Part shown: one piece after another, positions 1 through 10,895 of the stretch
Position numbering within the stretch: position 1 is the first letter of the stretch
How the letters are laid out: every line of letters begins with the position of its first letter
Source of the DNA: Lycocorax pyrrhopterus obiensis
Lineage: Eukaryota > Chordata > Aves > Passeriformes > Paradisaeidae
Direction: 5' to 3'
Assembly (NCBI GenBank): GCA_014706295.1
Contig: JACSVZ010000006.1
Coordinates: 25,044,629-25,108,628 of the forward strand
DNA: 64,000 bases
The notes under the pieces: generated by a model
Told to the model about the DNA's origin: nothing
The model's input: the letters and a program-made list of their open reading frames with translations, nothing else
The model's database searches: none
Program-made: the position numbers and the translations under genes

Positions 1-1423
1 GTTCAAACATTCTATTCAGAATGCCCAAATTATATCTAGTGAAAACTGCTTTACTAAAAATAGATGCTGTTCTGCATAAGTATTAGATTGGTTCCTGCTA
101 TGCCTTTTCCTCAGTAGAAGAAAAAAACAAAAAGAAAAAGAAAAAGCTATTTTGGTATGTGTTCTGCCCTGCTAATAGTCAAAAATTAATTTGTTAATTA
201 TCTTTAGCACCAGTAATTTATGACTTGGAGCAACATGCTCAACAAACTGGGTGTTATGCAAAAGCTGACAGTTCCAACATCACAATACAACAGCATTACC
301 TATTGTGTAGTTACGGTGATACAATACCACTCTTGTGAAACACACCACAAATTATAAAGGATTTTGGAGCAAATCCATTCTGTGCTGCTCAGCAAAATGA
401 AATGGCTACACAAATTACTGGGTTTTGCCTTTTGTTATATTTTTTTGTTAATCCCCTGCAAGATAAGTGTGTACTTTCACAGGCTTTGCATTAAGAAAGA
501 ATTGTGAAAGCAACAGAAACAGAACAGAATTCAATACCGAGATTCAATGCCCAGTACCTCTTTGCTGGAGGGGAGAGTAGATAGCAAAATCATTCTGACT
601 TAGAAAACAGTTATGTTTTGTAAACAAATTTTCACTCCTTAAACTAGATTTAATTGTTTCTTTAGTTCTGCCTTAAGCATTATTTTTTATATCGGTTTGT
701 CATTTAGTTCATATACTTACTGCAAAGATTAAAAAAATCAGTCAAGAAATTTAAAATGAAAAATCAATCTAACTTTCCACATTAAATGTACTTTCCATCA
801 ATTTCCTCTACAAAAGAGTAAAAACAGCTGCTATGTACCACTTCTGTTGCAACTTCAAGATGAATAATTATGTATATATGCCATTTTTTATATTTCTGAA
901 CCTGAATTTTTTATCTGGCAGGGACATAGTAACTACTGAGAGAATTACTGATCTTTAAATTCTTCTGTAAAGAGTTATTGTAACAATTATGACATTACTT
1001 ACATTATATACTGTCTACAAAATTATCCTACAGTAGATTATAATTTTCCAGGCATGGGTTTTGGTGAGAGACACTGAATTTTGATGATTAGTTTCTATGT
1101 TTGCTTTTATGAAATGAGCCATGCTCAAATATTATCAGTATAAATATGCATATTAAAACAAAAAAAGAACTTAATCTTCTCACCAAGAATCACGTCTCAG
1201 TAGAGGTGATCAGTTGTTTGGGTTGATTTTTCTTTAAAAGAATATTATTAAATACTGTATTTTTATTAAATACGATGCTTGTTTTTTTTTCTCAACTCTT
1301 CCCTAAAATAATGAAGTTTTTACAATTTTTTTTTTGTCTACAGAAATCAGTAGTTACTTAAACTATATTTTCCAATAAAAACCAAGAAAACAAATTGTTT
1401 AAATCAAGAAAACAAAGAGACAC
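1..1423. other. Intergenic, no gene seen
   Basis: AT-rich noncoding sequence with an A-rich run near 120-147. No coding region, RNA or clear repeat was recognised. Confidence 0.7.
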
Positions 1424-1788
1424 TATGGATGCTGAAAAAGCTGCAGCAGAGAATTTCTTCAGCTCTCTGCAGCATTTTTGTGAGAGTTCTGTCTTTCCCA
1501 TGCAAGTAACTCAAAACAATGTTACAGCTTTGTAAACCTCTTGCACCTGCAGGTTGTTTTGCAGAATTGTTATGGTTCTAACTAGAAAAACATTCAGAGA
1601 TGGGTGTCTTAGAACTTGGGCAATCACCTCGAGGGGTGGATGGCAAAAAACCAATTACCTTATGCCACTTAACACACTTTGCAAACTAACATATAAAAGC
1701 CTTCTGAGAATTCATTAAAGCGCTTCCATTATCCCTGAGCCTGGACTTTGTGTCGTTTCTCTGCTCGTCCATGGGGAAAACAGCGACA
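1424..1788 (+). mobile_element. Solo LTR, copy A (365 bp)
   Basis: A 365-bp unit flanked by a perfect 6-bp direct repeat AGACAC (1418-1423 and 1789-1794). Internally it has a TATA box (CATATAAAAG, about 1690-1699), a polyadenylation-type ATTAAA (about 1714-1719) and a U5-like end finishing CAGCGACA. A second copy lies at 10524-10889. No viral genes adjoin it, so it is a solo LTR left by recombination. A 6-bp duplication is typical of class II (ERVK-like) elements. The 5' end begins TATGG, so the usual TG would be two bases in; this is odd but shared by both copies. Confidence 0.85.
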
Positions 1789-3615
1789 AGACACAAGCAT
1801 TTAATCAAATCTTTTGACAATTTATAATCAAACAAATTGAAGTCATATTATAAATTTTCTACTGTGAACCAGGTAACAGTCTTTAGTTCCTTCCACCTGC
1901 ATGACACGGTATCTTCTTTCCTTTTGCATCCCAGCAGTCCCTTACATTGTGCCAGCTGACAAAGGGATGAGGGAATGTTTGTACAGAAAATCAGTTCAAC
2001 TATTTGATACCTATAGGCTTTCCAGAATAGAGAGGAGTAATTTATGTACCTAAATTCCTTGCTGGAGGGGAGCACAGAAATGGGAGGGAAATATCTAGTC
2101 AGCCTTCAGGTCAGATGATCCTGATGCAGCACTGAGATCCCTGATGGTTTGGGTCAGGTACTCACCAGGGCAATTGGCAGCTCCCTCCTGGCCAGTCCCT
2201 GCAGAAATCATGGTATTCAAATGCAGGGAACGTGTGCTCTGGTCTCATCCTGGCACGGAGTCAGAAATCCTGGAGGTCACCTCTGACAGCACGAGGGCTG
2301 GGCAGGGTTCCCATACCGAACAATGCAGCTATAGCCTGAGGCACCTACTTGAGTCTTCCTCCTTTTGAACTTCTCTTTTCAACCACGGGCTGGATCTTGT
2401 TACACTATAAAAGCATACATTTCGTGATAAAAAGTGACGAGAAGTAAAATAATCCTTATGGAAGTTAATCTGATATTTAGAGTACCACAGCGAGAGGGAG
2501 CAAGCTCACTACGGCATGCCCTCCCACTGCAGGAAGAGCCAGCATGGAGAAGAGGCCTTTGCAGAGGAGTGCATCATGACTTTATGCCCCTTGATGTACT
2601 GTTTTAGTGATGGTGTAGAGGTACAGCTGGATAGAGCTTTTGAGTGTTTGAAGGAACTATTTCATATATGACTGTGGTTCTCTTCACTGTTAATTAAAGT
2701 AGTTTGATGCCTCCAAGCTAGATGGTTCCTTTCTGGTTTTAGTATAAATGATGCAATGTATAATATTGGAACTATCATAAATACAGGTATTTCAATTCAT
2801 AACTTATAATCAGAAAAACTCCACTTTTATTCATAAAAGTAGCTGTCCTTCAAGAGCTCATGAAATGGCCATGTAGACATAATGAGAGGCACTGCAGATT
2901 GTTCTTTTATTTGAACATTTATTCATTCATCTGTTCATTTACTTATTCATTCATGATTTTATTATGATTCTTGTGCTCATCATGAATAATGTAGTTACAG
3001 AAAGCTGCAGTTCAGCAAAAGTATGTCAACATTTAAGCATATGAGTTGTCAATTGGAAGTCACATATGTTATTGGTCAAACCACAAGTGGTCTCAGGAGA
3101 GCTTCACCACTGGTAGAGTTTGCTTGAAATGACTGGATAGATCTTTCAGTCAGCCCTTTTGTGGCAGGACAATAAAAAGCTGACATGACATGTTTGATAT
3201 AGTTTCTTTTGGCAAATAATGAAAACTATTTGAAAATGAATTTGTTTCTATTGTCATGAACAATTTGTTCAGAAGCTCTCTCTCCTTGAAGACAAGAATC
3301 TTAAGAATTCACCATCTGGGCTGAATTAGTTGGATTCATGTGGAATAATTCAAACCATTTACATTAGTGATCTGCTACGGGAAAATATACATGTATGTAT
3401 GACAGAGATACATATATATTCTACCAGTGGAGCTAGGCATCAGGACTGCTTCTGAAGGGAATTCCAGCGTTCAGGGAATATGTTTTAGGGTGACAGAGTC
3501 TCAAGGCTTGAATGAATGCAAGCATAAAATGGTGAGGAGCCATAGCCAGCAGCAGTAATCTCTCAAGCTGAGAGAGTTCAATGAGGACGGACACAGCTGC
3601 TAGTATTTTTCTATT

Positions 3616-3644
3616 ATTTGTTTATTTATTTATTTATTTATTTT
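3616..3644 (+). repeat. (TTTA)n microsatellite
   Basis: About seven TTTA units immediately before the A/C-rich tract. It may be part of the same slippage-prone block. Confidence 0.85.
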
Positions 3645-3854
3645 AAAAACCAAAAAAACCCCAAAAAACAAAAGAAAACCACCACCAACAACAAAACAAA
3701 TAAAAACCCCAAAAACAACGCCCAAAAAAGAAAGAAACAAAGAAAAAAATCCCAAAATAACAACCAACCAAACACAACCAAACACACAAACAAACAACAA
3801 AACAAGAAAAACCCCAAGGAAACAAGAAAATCATTATTTGCAACCAAACACAGG
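3645..3854 (+). repeat. A/C-only low-complexity tract
   Basis: About 210 bases that are nearly all A and C, with scattered CCAA, CAAA and AAAACCCC units and very few G or T. Open frames on either strand across it are low-complexity artefacts (K/N/Q-rich or F/L-rich). Confidence 0.85.
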
Positions 3855-5508
3855 TTCTAGTTAATTTTTTTTAACTCTCCAAACTAACCTAAGAGCTTTT
3901 TTGTCAATCTGGGGAAATCTGGAGGAGATTAAGAAACAAAGTCAATGAGCCTTTGAATATGATCTTCTGCTATATATGCTTTAGTACTCTGCCTCCATAT
4001 GGAAAATCAACTTAATGTTAACTTAATTTCAGTGTATCATTCCAACATGTCATGATATAACCTCCTTGTCTCCATCAGAAGCTTCCTGGTAATGTCTGCA
4101 CTGACGTCTCCTGTCTGTGAGCTGGTATGGAGTCAATATTCCTGGTGTGCTGACCGAGTGTGAGAGATAATAACTCTGTTCATGCAATAGGGATTAATCT
4201 TGCACTGCAGTAAGGAATGCATCTAAATTGTACAAGATTCATCATGCAGACCAGCCTAGAACTTGTAAGAGCATGCATGCAGGTGGGCAGCCCTGCCATG
4301 CAGCTACACTAACAAAACAACACAAAAAATTCTAAGAGTTCTACAAAGAGCAAAAGGGGGGTAATGTGTATGTAGACATCTGATCCTGACAAGGCTACAT
4401 TAACAAGATACAGCATAAGAAGTAGTAGAAATGAGAACTATGATTGATAACAGAAGCGGGTCACTAACTTAAAGGAATTAAAAGTAGAAATTACCAGTGC
4501 GAACATATCAGAAATGCTGAAGAGGTATAAAATTAGGGACAACAGGAAAGAGTAAATACAAAAAGCCTATTTATTTGGGAATGGATGAGAGTGGTAAAGG
4601 GAAAAAATTGAGAAGTTGAAAAGGGAGAAAAGGGGAATGTAAGCAGAAGTGCGTCATTTAACTTGCAGTTTAGCAGTATCTGTTGGGTAGTCTTCTGTTG
4701 ATCCCACTTGGAGAAGGCAGATAAATCTGTTATTATAATATGTGTCTGAACTTTTTCCATGGTGAGTGGGGGTACTTGAGGAGTTTTCTCTAAAACTGGT
4801 GAGGCAATACATGAAGGGGATGGACCAATCCTAGTAGCTGTGGTATTGAACTTTTAGCAGAATCCGTATTTAGAGTTAGGCATTTAATCTCACAATAAAT
4901 AGACTTACAAAGGCCAGGAAGGCAAACGATGCATTTCTAAATGCTGAGAAATGCTCAGTCCCTTATGCTAAGCTAAATTCAGTATTCAGAATGACTGTTA
5001 GCTGCCAAAACTGCTTGCCACTTTCCTCTATTAGCATGGAAGTAGTGAAGGCACATATTTACCCAATCCTGTAATGGTTATATGGGATGGGGAGACTCAG
5101 ATTCAGTTCTGTTCCTTACCTGAATTAGACCCACATCTTCCCCAGCATAGTAAGAAGTTATATCACATGGAAGTCTCCTGGTCTCTTTTGGGATATTTTC
5201 TGCAAAATACTTCTAAAATTACTGGATCAGAATTGATGTTTACCAGTCTTCTATTTATGCCTAGAGGCTTAGATAGCCTCACCAGGGTTATAAGGAAATC
5301 TGGAGTTCATAAGATCTGAATGTGCAAGTGCCATTGCAAACCTCGAGCACATGTGTGGGTTTTGTATGTGTTCCAGTTGTAATGTCAAAGACCCCAGATA
5401 CCTTGTCTGGAGTACAGATAACTTTTGGGTTGGGTTCATTATTTTTTAGAATCTGCAGGAATTTTGCAGTAATTTTATACTTTGCTGATTACAGCTGAAT
5501 GTCTTACA

Positions 5509-5533
5509 ATTGTTTTCTGAAACAGAAAACAAT
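5509..5533 (+). other. Perfect 11-bp inverted repeat
   Basis: ATTGTTTTCTG, three A, then its exact complement. A small hairpin or cruciform-prone site of unknown significance. Confidence 0.7.
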
Positions 5534-6274
5534 ATACAACACAGAATTTGCTGTAGAATACAGAAGCTCAGCATATGCTGTTTACAGTTTTACATTACCT
5601 TCAGTATCATAAGGCTCCAGCGACTGATATGTACTTTAGAAGCACTGAGAATTTCTACAACTTCATGGTTTTAAGTGGTCTATGATGGTCCTGCTGTGAA
5701 ATTACAGAAACAGCATACTTTGTAGCTAGTTCCATTTTAGGTTTTCCCCCTTCCACTTGTAAAAGGAACCAAATAACACTTCATTTATTGTCTACTAAAT
5801 TAAACAGTTGTAGAATTACTATAATGTTCCCAGGGGCTTCCATGTTGCTGTCTACAAGCTGGTAAAACTGAAATCTTCTCATAATGTCCTGCTGGGACAG
5901 AGGCTTGGGTTTTGTGTTGATCTGAGCATTTTCTATATCTGCTATAATTTCTCTCTTGCTTTTTATTCTACCAACAATCTTTTGTGCTGCATGACCACTT
6001 CCCATAAGAAAAGCAGACAATCTAATTTTAAGTGTTCACTAAAATGTGGTAATGCTAGACTCATTAAATTAGACTTCTTCAGATATTTCAGTGTACTGTA
6101 CAGGCCTTGATGTTAAACTCTTATGTCTCATCTCAGATGTTTGCTTTACTCAAGTAATTGGCAGTTTTGCCAATAAAAATAATTCACAACAAAATGTTGA
6201 GTATTATCCCAACGTTAGAAAAGAGAGGATGTATTTGCAGACCTACAGTATATGTATCATGAAGAGAAGTTGAG

Positions 6275-6622
6275 TCAGCAGAGTCTCACAAAGAAAAGGT
6301 TAAGGAGCAACCTAATAGTAGCTTACAGCTTTCTGAAGAACAGATACAAAAATGGAGGGACAATCTCTCCTCAGCTGTGGCAAATGGCACAAACAGCACT
6401 AGCCAGGTTGGACATTGGGAGAAACTTCACAAGGAGCTTGGTGCAACACTGGAACAGGCTGCCCATGGATGACGTGGACATTCTAGGGAGTTTTCAAGAC
6501 CTGATGAGACAAACCAATGGCTGACATAGCTCAGTGCTGGGGACGGTAATGCTTTGATGGGGAGCCTGCACAACGTGCCCCTCTGATGTTCCTTCCAAAC
6601 ATTTCTCTAACTCTGTGATGTA
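6275..6622 (+). mobile_element. CR1 LINE 3' fragment
   Basis: The final ORF2 codons and 3' UTR of a CR1 element, plus orientation. The ACCTAATAGTAGCTTACAG block, the GGAACAGGCTGCCCATGG..GTGGA block and the CTTCCAAAC..CTCTGTGATG tail are recognisable. It is diverged and 5'-truncated. Confidence 0.82.
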
Positions 6623-9600
6623 ATTCTGTCATTCTCCCTTCTTAATTTAGTGGAAATGCATGTGGAAAAGTTTTGTGTTTTTTTTTTTTCCTAAAAATAG
6701 ATGAATATGCTAAAATAGTTTAACGGAACTGCATTTTTTTGGTACAGAAAATAAGCACATACACGAAGAACAACAGGGCCTCATAGTACAGTAAAGTTTC
6801 AATCAATTCCTTCCTTTTTCCTGTGAAAAAATATGGTGATGATGGAAACTCAGAGACTGTAAATTACCTACATGGAGCCTTAGGTTCTACAGGGGATATG
6901 GACTGCAACTCTTAAAGTCTTGGACATTTATGAGAGATGTTTTATTCCCTACCCAAAAACCTCTTTTGCTTCTTATCCTTCCATAATTCAAGGAGCATGA
7001 CTGCATTATTTGCCAATGATTATAATTCCTTTCTTATCTAAAAGTGAAATCTTTATGCTCCCATTAAAGAGTGCAGAGAGACAATACCAGTAGAGGAGCA
7101 TTCAATGATATCCTTTTGTGCACATTCACATCCAATAAAAACTACTGCAGCAGACAGAACACTGCCATGAGAATGTCTTCTCCCTCCTTTCTTGCATCCA
7201 CTTCCTTCAGCCATATAATGCAATATTTGATTGTTGGCATAGAAGAGCTACCTGCAACAATGCAGCCAGGGGTATCCTAGCACTTAATGACCAGTCTCTG
7301 AGCCTGCACTGATAGAAGCAGTGTATGTTTGCTGCTGTCTGTGTTGTACAGAGAAGGTGTGCGTATGATGCATTATTTTTAAGACTTATGTGAAAAATGA
7401 AATAAAACCTATGGGAAGAAATCAAGTCTAGCATTTACCAATATAGCAAAAATTATCAGGTTGAATAATTAATTTTTCATTGGACTAAATCTACGTAGTT
7501 TGTGCATTAAACATTGCTTGGGAGTGTGATTTTACGGGGAAGATTTATGGGATCAGTAAACAGAGATGCTTGTCAATCTTTGCATTGCATTGGTAGTTTA
7601 CAAAAATAACTTTGATAGTAAATAAGGGTATACTTCATGATTCCCTTAAGAATATGTGTGGACTTGCAATAGGGTGAACATCTCTAAGAGACCCTTCAGA
7701 GCTTTAGGAAGGAAAAGCTTTTGGATCCGTGTCGAGTTCTTCAGTGTATAAGTCTGCTGTGCTAAATATGCATCTCATGAAGAGAAAGTTGGGTACTGAA
7801 TAATGAATTCTGTCCAAGCCTCAAGCTTTGTTGAACTTCCCCCTATAAATTTCTGATGAATTGGTAATGCTGCACTAAAGAAATAGATTAGAAACTGACT
7901 GATCCCCTTCACAATAGTGACCTCAATTTTGTAGATGCTAAGAATCACAAACTAATCAGTCTCCTTCTTTTCATTAGAGACAAGCATTTTATTTTACTTC
8001 TGATTCGTATTTATTTTTTCCCAAGGACCTTTTTAGATTCTATCAACAAGTAAGACCATTTTCCCTAAGGTATTTTGTGATTTCTCAGCTTCTGAAGCAA
8101 AAAAAAAAAAAAAGTATAGAGGAGGCTATGGCATGAGTTAATTTATTTACAAGTACCTGCTTCTACTGATTAATATTTGTCTGAACCAGAAGGAATCTGC
8201 TTTTGAGTTTTGTCATTAAAAATGTGAAAGCAATTCTGCTAATACAAACTTTTCTTTCTCAGCCATGTCACAGCTGTTTTACAGTCCACAGAAAGGAGTA
8301 AACTGTCTATTTTTCTGTCCTTAAACCTAACCCCTGCTGTTGACCATCAGTATGATGATGGCCAGACATTTCAGGTCTTCATATTCCTATAATCTGCCCA
8401 TTGATATTTGCTAATGATCTTACTCCAAGTTTCCTCTGGTGCAACACAGAGTAAAAGCCTATCTTTTTTTTTGCAATAGTTTCCCATCCTGAACACTAGA
8501 ATGATCATCCTTGGACTTGTAGGGAAGAGTAATTTCCCTTACTGCAAGAACTTGTGGACAAAATAGTACATTGTACATCAACTTGGAGGACAGCCTACTT
8601 GATCAATGCTCCTCATAACTCTAAAATGTAAAAAAATATTTAATTTCCTTTGCATTCAGCAGAATCTGGTGTTTTCAACTCTAGCATGCCCACCTCGCCA
8701 TTAGTTTACCAGAAACAATGCCAAGGTGAAGCCAACTTCAGTTTAGATGGTTGTAGAAATTCAACATTGAGAGAAAGCTGTGAGGAAGCCTATAGCAGAG
8801 TCATAAGGAAAAACACAGAAACATATAAAATCCTGAAGGAAACACAAGGAGTTGGAGGACAGCACCTGGAGACTGACAAAGAGTGCCCAGAAGAAACTCA
8901 TTGTGTGTCTCCTTGACATAGCCCAGCAGTTCACTGAAGCTCTTAGATACCTCTTATATCTGTTAGACAATAAAGGATTGCTTTATACTTTGAAACTAGA
9001 TATATTTTGACCACAGCATCTCTTTATGCATGCCTAATTGTGCCTGAACAGTATGACAGAGTTACGAGTGCATCATGAATCATCACCGGTATAAAAATCC
9101 TGAGGACTGGTACCAGCCTATCTGCCAACCAGACTGATTAGCAAGTGAGAGACAAAAGGAGAAGCAAATCTCCCTTTGTCCCTTGTGTGCTTTTCTAAAA
9201 GTTTTAGTAAAATTAGGATATGTGCTGATATCTGTTATACTCTATTTGATGTACAATTTATGAACAGTTGAAATGGTATCCACCATCTCTATCAGGAACT
9301 TATACATTCTCAGTTTTCATACTGAACAATAAAAGCTCTACCCTAATGCCAGTGAATCTAGTGAAAGGATTTCTATTGACTTGGATGGGGGATGGAGCAG
9401 TATTCAAATGAGACAGAAAATTATTTTCTTTGTTTGCTGTTTATTAGAAATTAATCTGAAGAACAGCTGACTTTAAAAGAAACTAATGAAAATAGTTCAT
9501 TCAGTCTAATTGCTCTGACGATATAGAAATATTCATCTAGGATCCGACTAATTAGCATGAAAGAAATATTGTGGACTGACTGAAAATCTTCTTTCCTTTT

Positions 9601-10523
9601 CCTTGCTATTAAATTTCAGTTCACCTTCCTTAATAATGGCATGTAACTTTAGAAAATGCCCACTGCACGAGAAAAGAGATAAGCAAAACAATACAAGCAC
9701 CTCTGAGATTAAGGCATTGACCGAGTTCTCTGTGTTTGTATTCAAAAGTATAGAGAACAGTGCAATTTCCTCTTCTCCATATTTCTAACTAACAGTAAGC
9801 TATGCAATGCTCTTTCAGTGTTCCAAGTTAACTGAAATCTGAGACAAAGTCAGCTTTGTGTTCTCGAAATTGAAAATAGCCCACCCTTGCAATTTGATTC
9901 TTTCTGGACATCTTATCTACTTGTGCCTATGCCTGCAACAAATTTGCATTCCACCAGTTATTTGTTTGTAAATGCGGTCCAGTTAAGCGCATCGTAGGAC
10001 ATACTAAGGTAAAACAGCAAGACAATTTCTACTTCTTCAAAAGTTTTATGACTGGTGAGACCTAATTCTCTCTCAAATTTCCAGCACTAGGGTTGTATTG
10101 CTGTTCATTCAGATGGAATGGGAATTTGTATTTCTGTTTTGAACAAATATGCAGACTTGTACAAAAAAAAGTTATCTTGGATGAAAACCTTACACCAGAT
10201 CTACAAAAAAACCCCAAAAACTTGTGCATTTATTTGCTAAAATGGAGTATGGCCTATCAAGGGCAAAGAAGTTACTATAGATAGTCAGTAATAAACAGAA
10301 TATCAAGAGGATATGATGGACTGTAAAGAGTTACTGCTGACATGCACATTGTCTTGTCACACTGGACTGCAGAATATAGTGTTAGTGGAGTTTACTGCAA
10401 AAATATTTCTGGAATGCATTGCACTGCAGTAACAGATTGACTAACAGAGTTAAAGGTATTTCATTATTTAAAATATCACAGGCTACTTATAAATAAAGCC
10501 TTTCCTTGAGTTAGCTCACAACT
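6623..10523. other. Intergenic between CR1 fragment and solo LTR B
   Basis: AT-rich noncoding sequence. A short frame at 8650-8916 is followed by AATAAA near 8970, but no splice or homology support was found. Confidence 0.65.
8099..8113 (+). repeat. Poly(A) run
   Basis: Fifteen A in a row. No retroposed gene is recognisable directly upstream, so I do not call it a tail. Confidence 0.8.
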
Positions 10524-10889
10524 TATGGATGCTGAAAAAACTCCAGCAGAGAATTTCTTCAGCTCTCTGCAGCATTTTTGTGAGAGTTCTGTCTTTCCCA
10601 TGCAAATAAGACAAAACAATGTTACAGTTTTGTAAACTTCTTGCAGCTGCAGATTGTTTTAGTAGAATTGTTATGGTTCTAACTAGAAAACATTCAGAGA
10701 TGGGTGTCTTAGAACTTGACCAATCCCCTTAAGGGGTGGATAGCAAAAACCGATTACCTTATGCCACTTAATACACTTTGCAAACTAACATATAAAAGTC
10801 TTCTAAGAATTCATTAAATCAGCATCCATTTATCCCTAAGCCTGGACTTTGTGTCGTTTCTCTACTCGTCTGTGGGGAAAACAGCGACA
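10524..10889 (+). mobile_element. Solo LTR, copy B (366 bp)
   Basis: Same family and orientation as the copy at 1424-1788, roughly 90 percent identical by eye. It is flanked by a different perfect 6-bp duplication, ACAACT (10518-10523 and 10890-10895). The TATA box, ATTAAA and CAGCGACA end are all conserved. The different target duplication shows an independent insertion rather than the second LTR of one provirus. Confidence 0.85.
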
Positions 10890-10895
10890 ACAACT

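Larger units (their letters stand above)
1795..6274. other. Intergenic between solo LTR A and CR1 fragment
   Basis: Apart from the simple repeats near 3.6-3.85 kb and the small palindrome at 5.5 kb, I see nothing functional. A 79-codon frame at 5781-6020 (minus) has protein-like composition but no recognisable domain. Confidence 0.65.

Noticed and set aside
3618..3860. K/N/Q-rich and F/L-rich open frames near 3.7 kb
   Set aside because: Translations of the A/C low-complexity tract.
5781..6020. 79-codon minus-strand frame with protein-like composition
   Set aside because: No family recognised and no supporting neighbouring exons or splice sites; might be a decayed element but cannot be supported.
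8650..8990. Open frame followed by AATAAA, resembling a small gene or retrocopy
   Set aside because: No recognisable homology, no poly(A) tail after the signal and no target duplication.
1424..10889. The two LTRs as ends of one provirus
   Set aside because: Flanking 6-bp duplications differ and the 8.7 kb between them shows no retroviral coding order; a CR1 fragment and ordinary sequence lie there.
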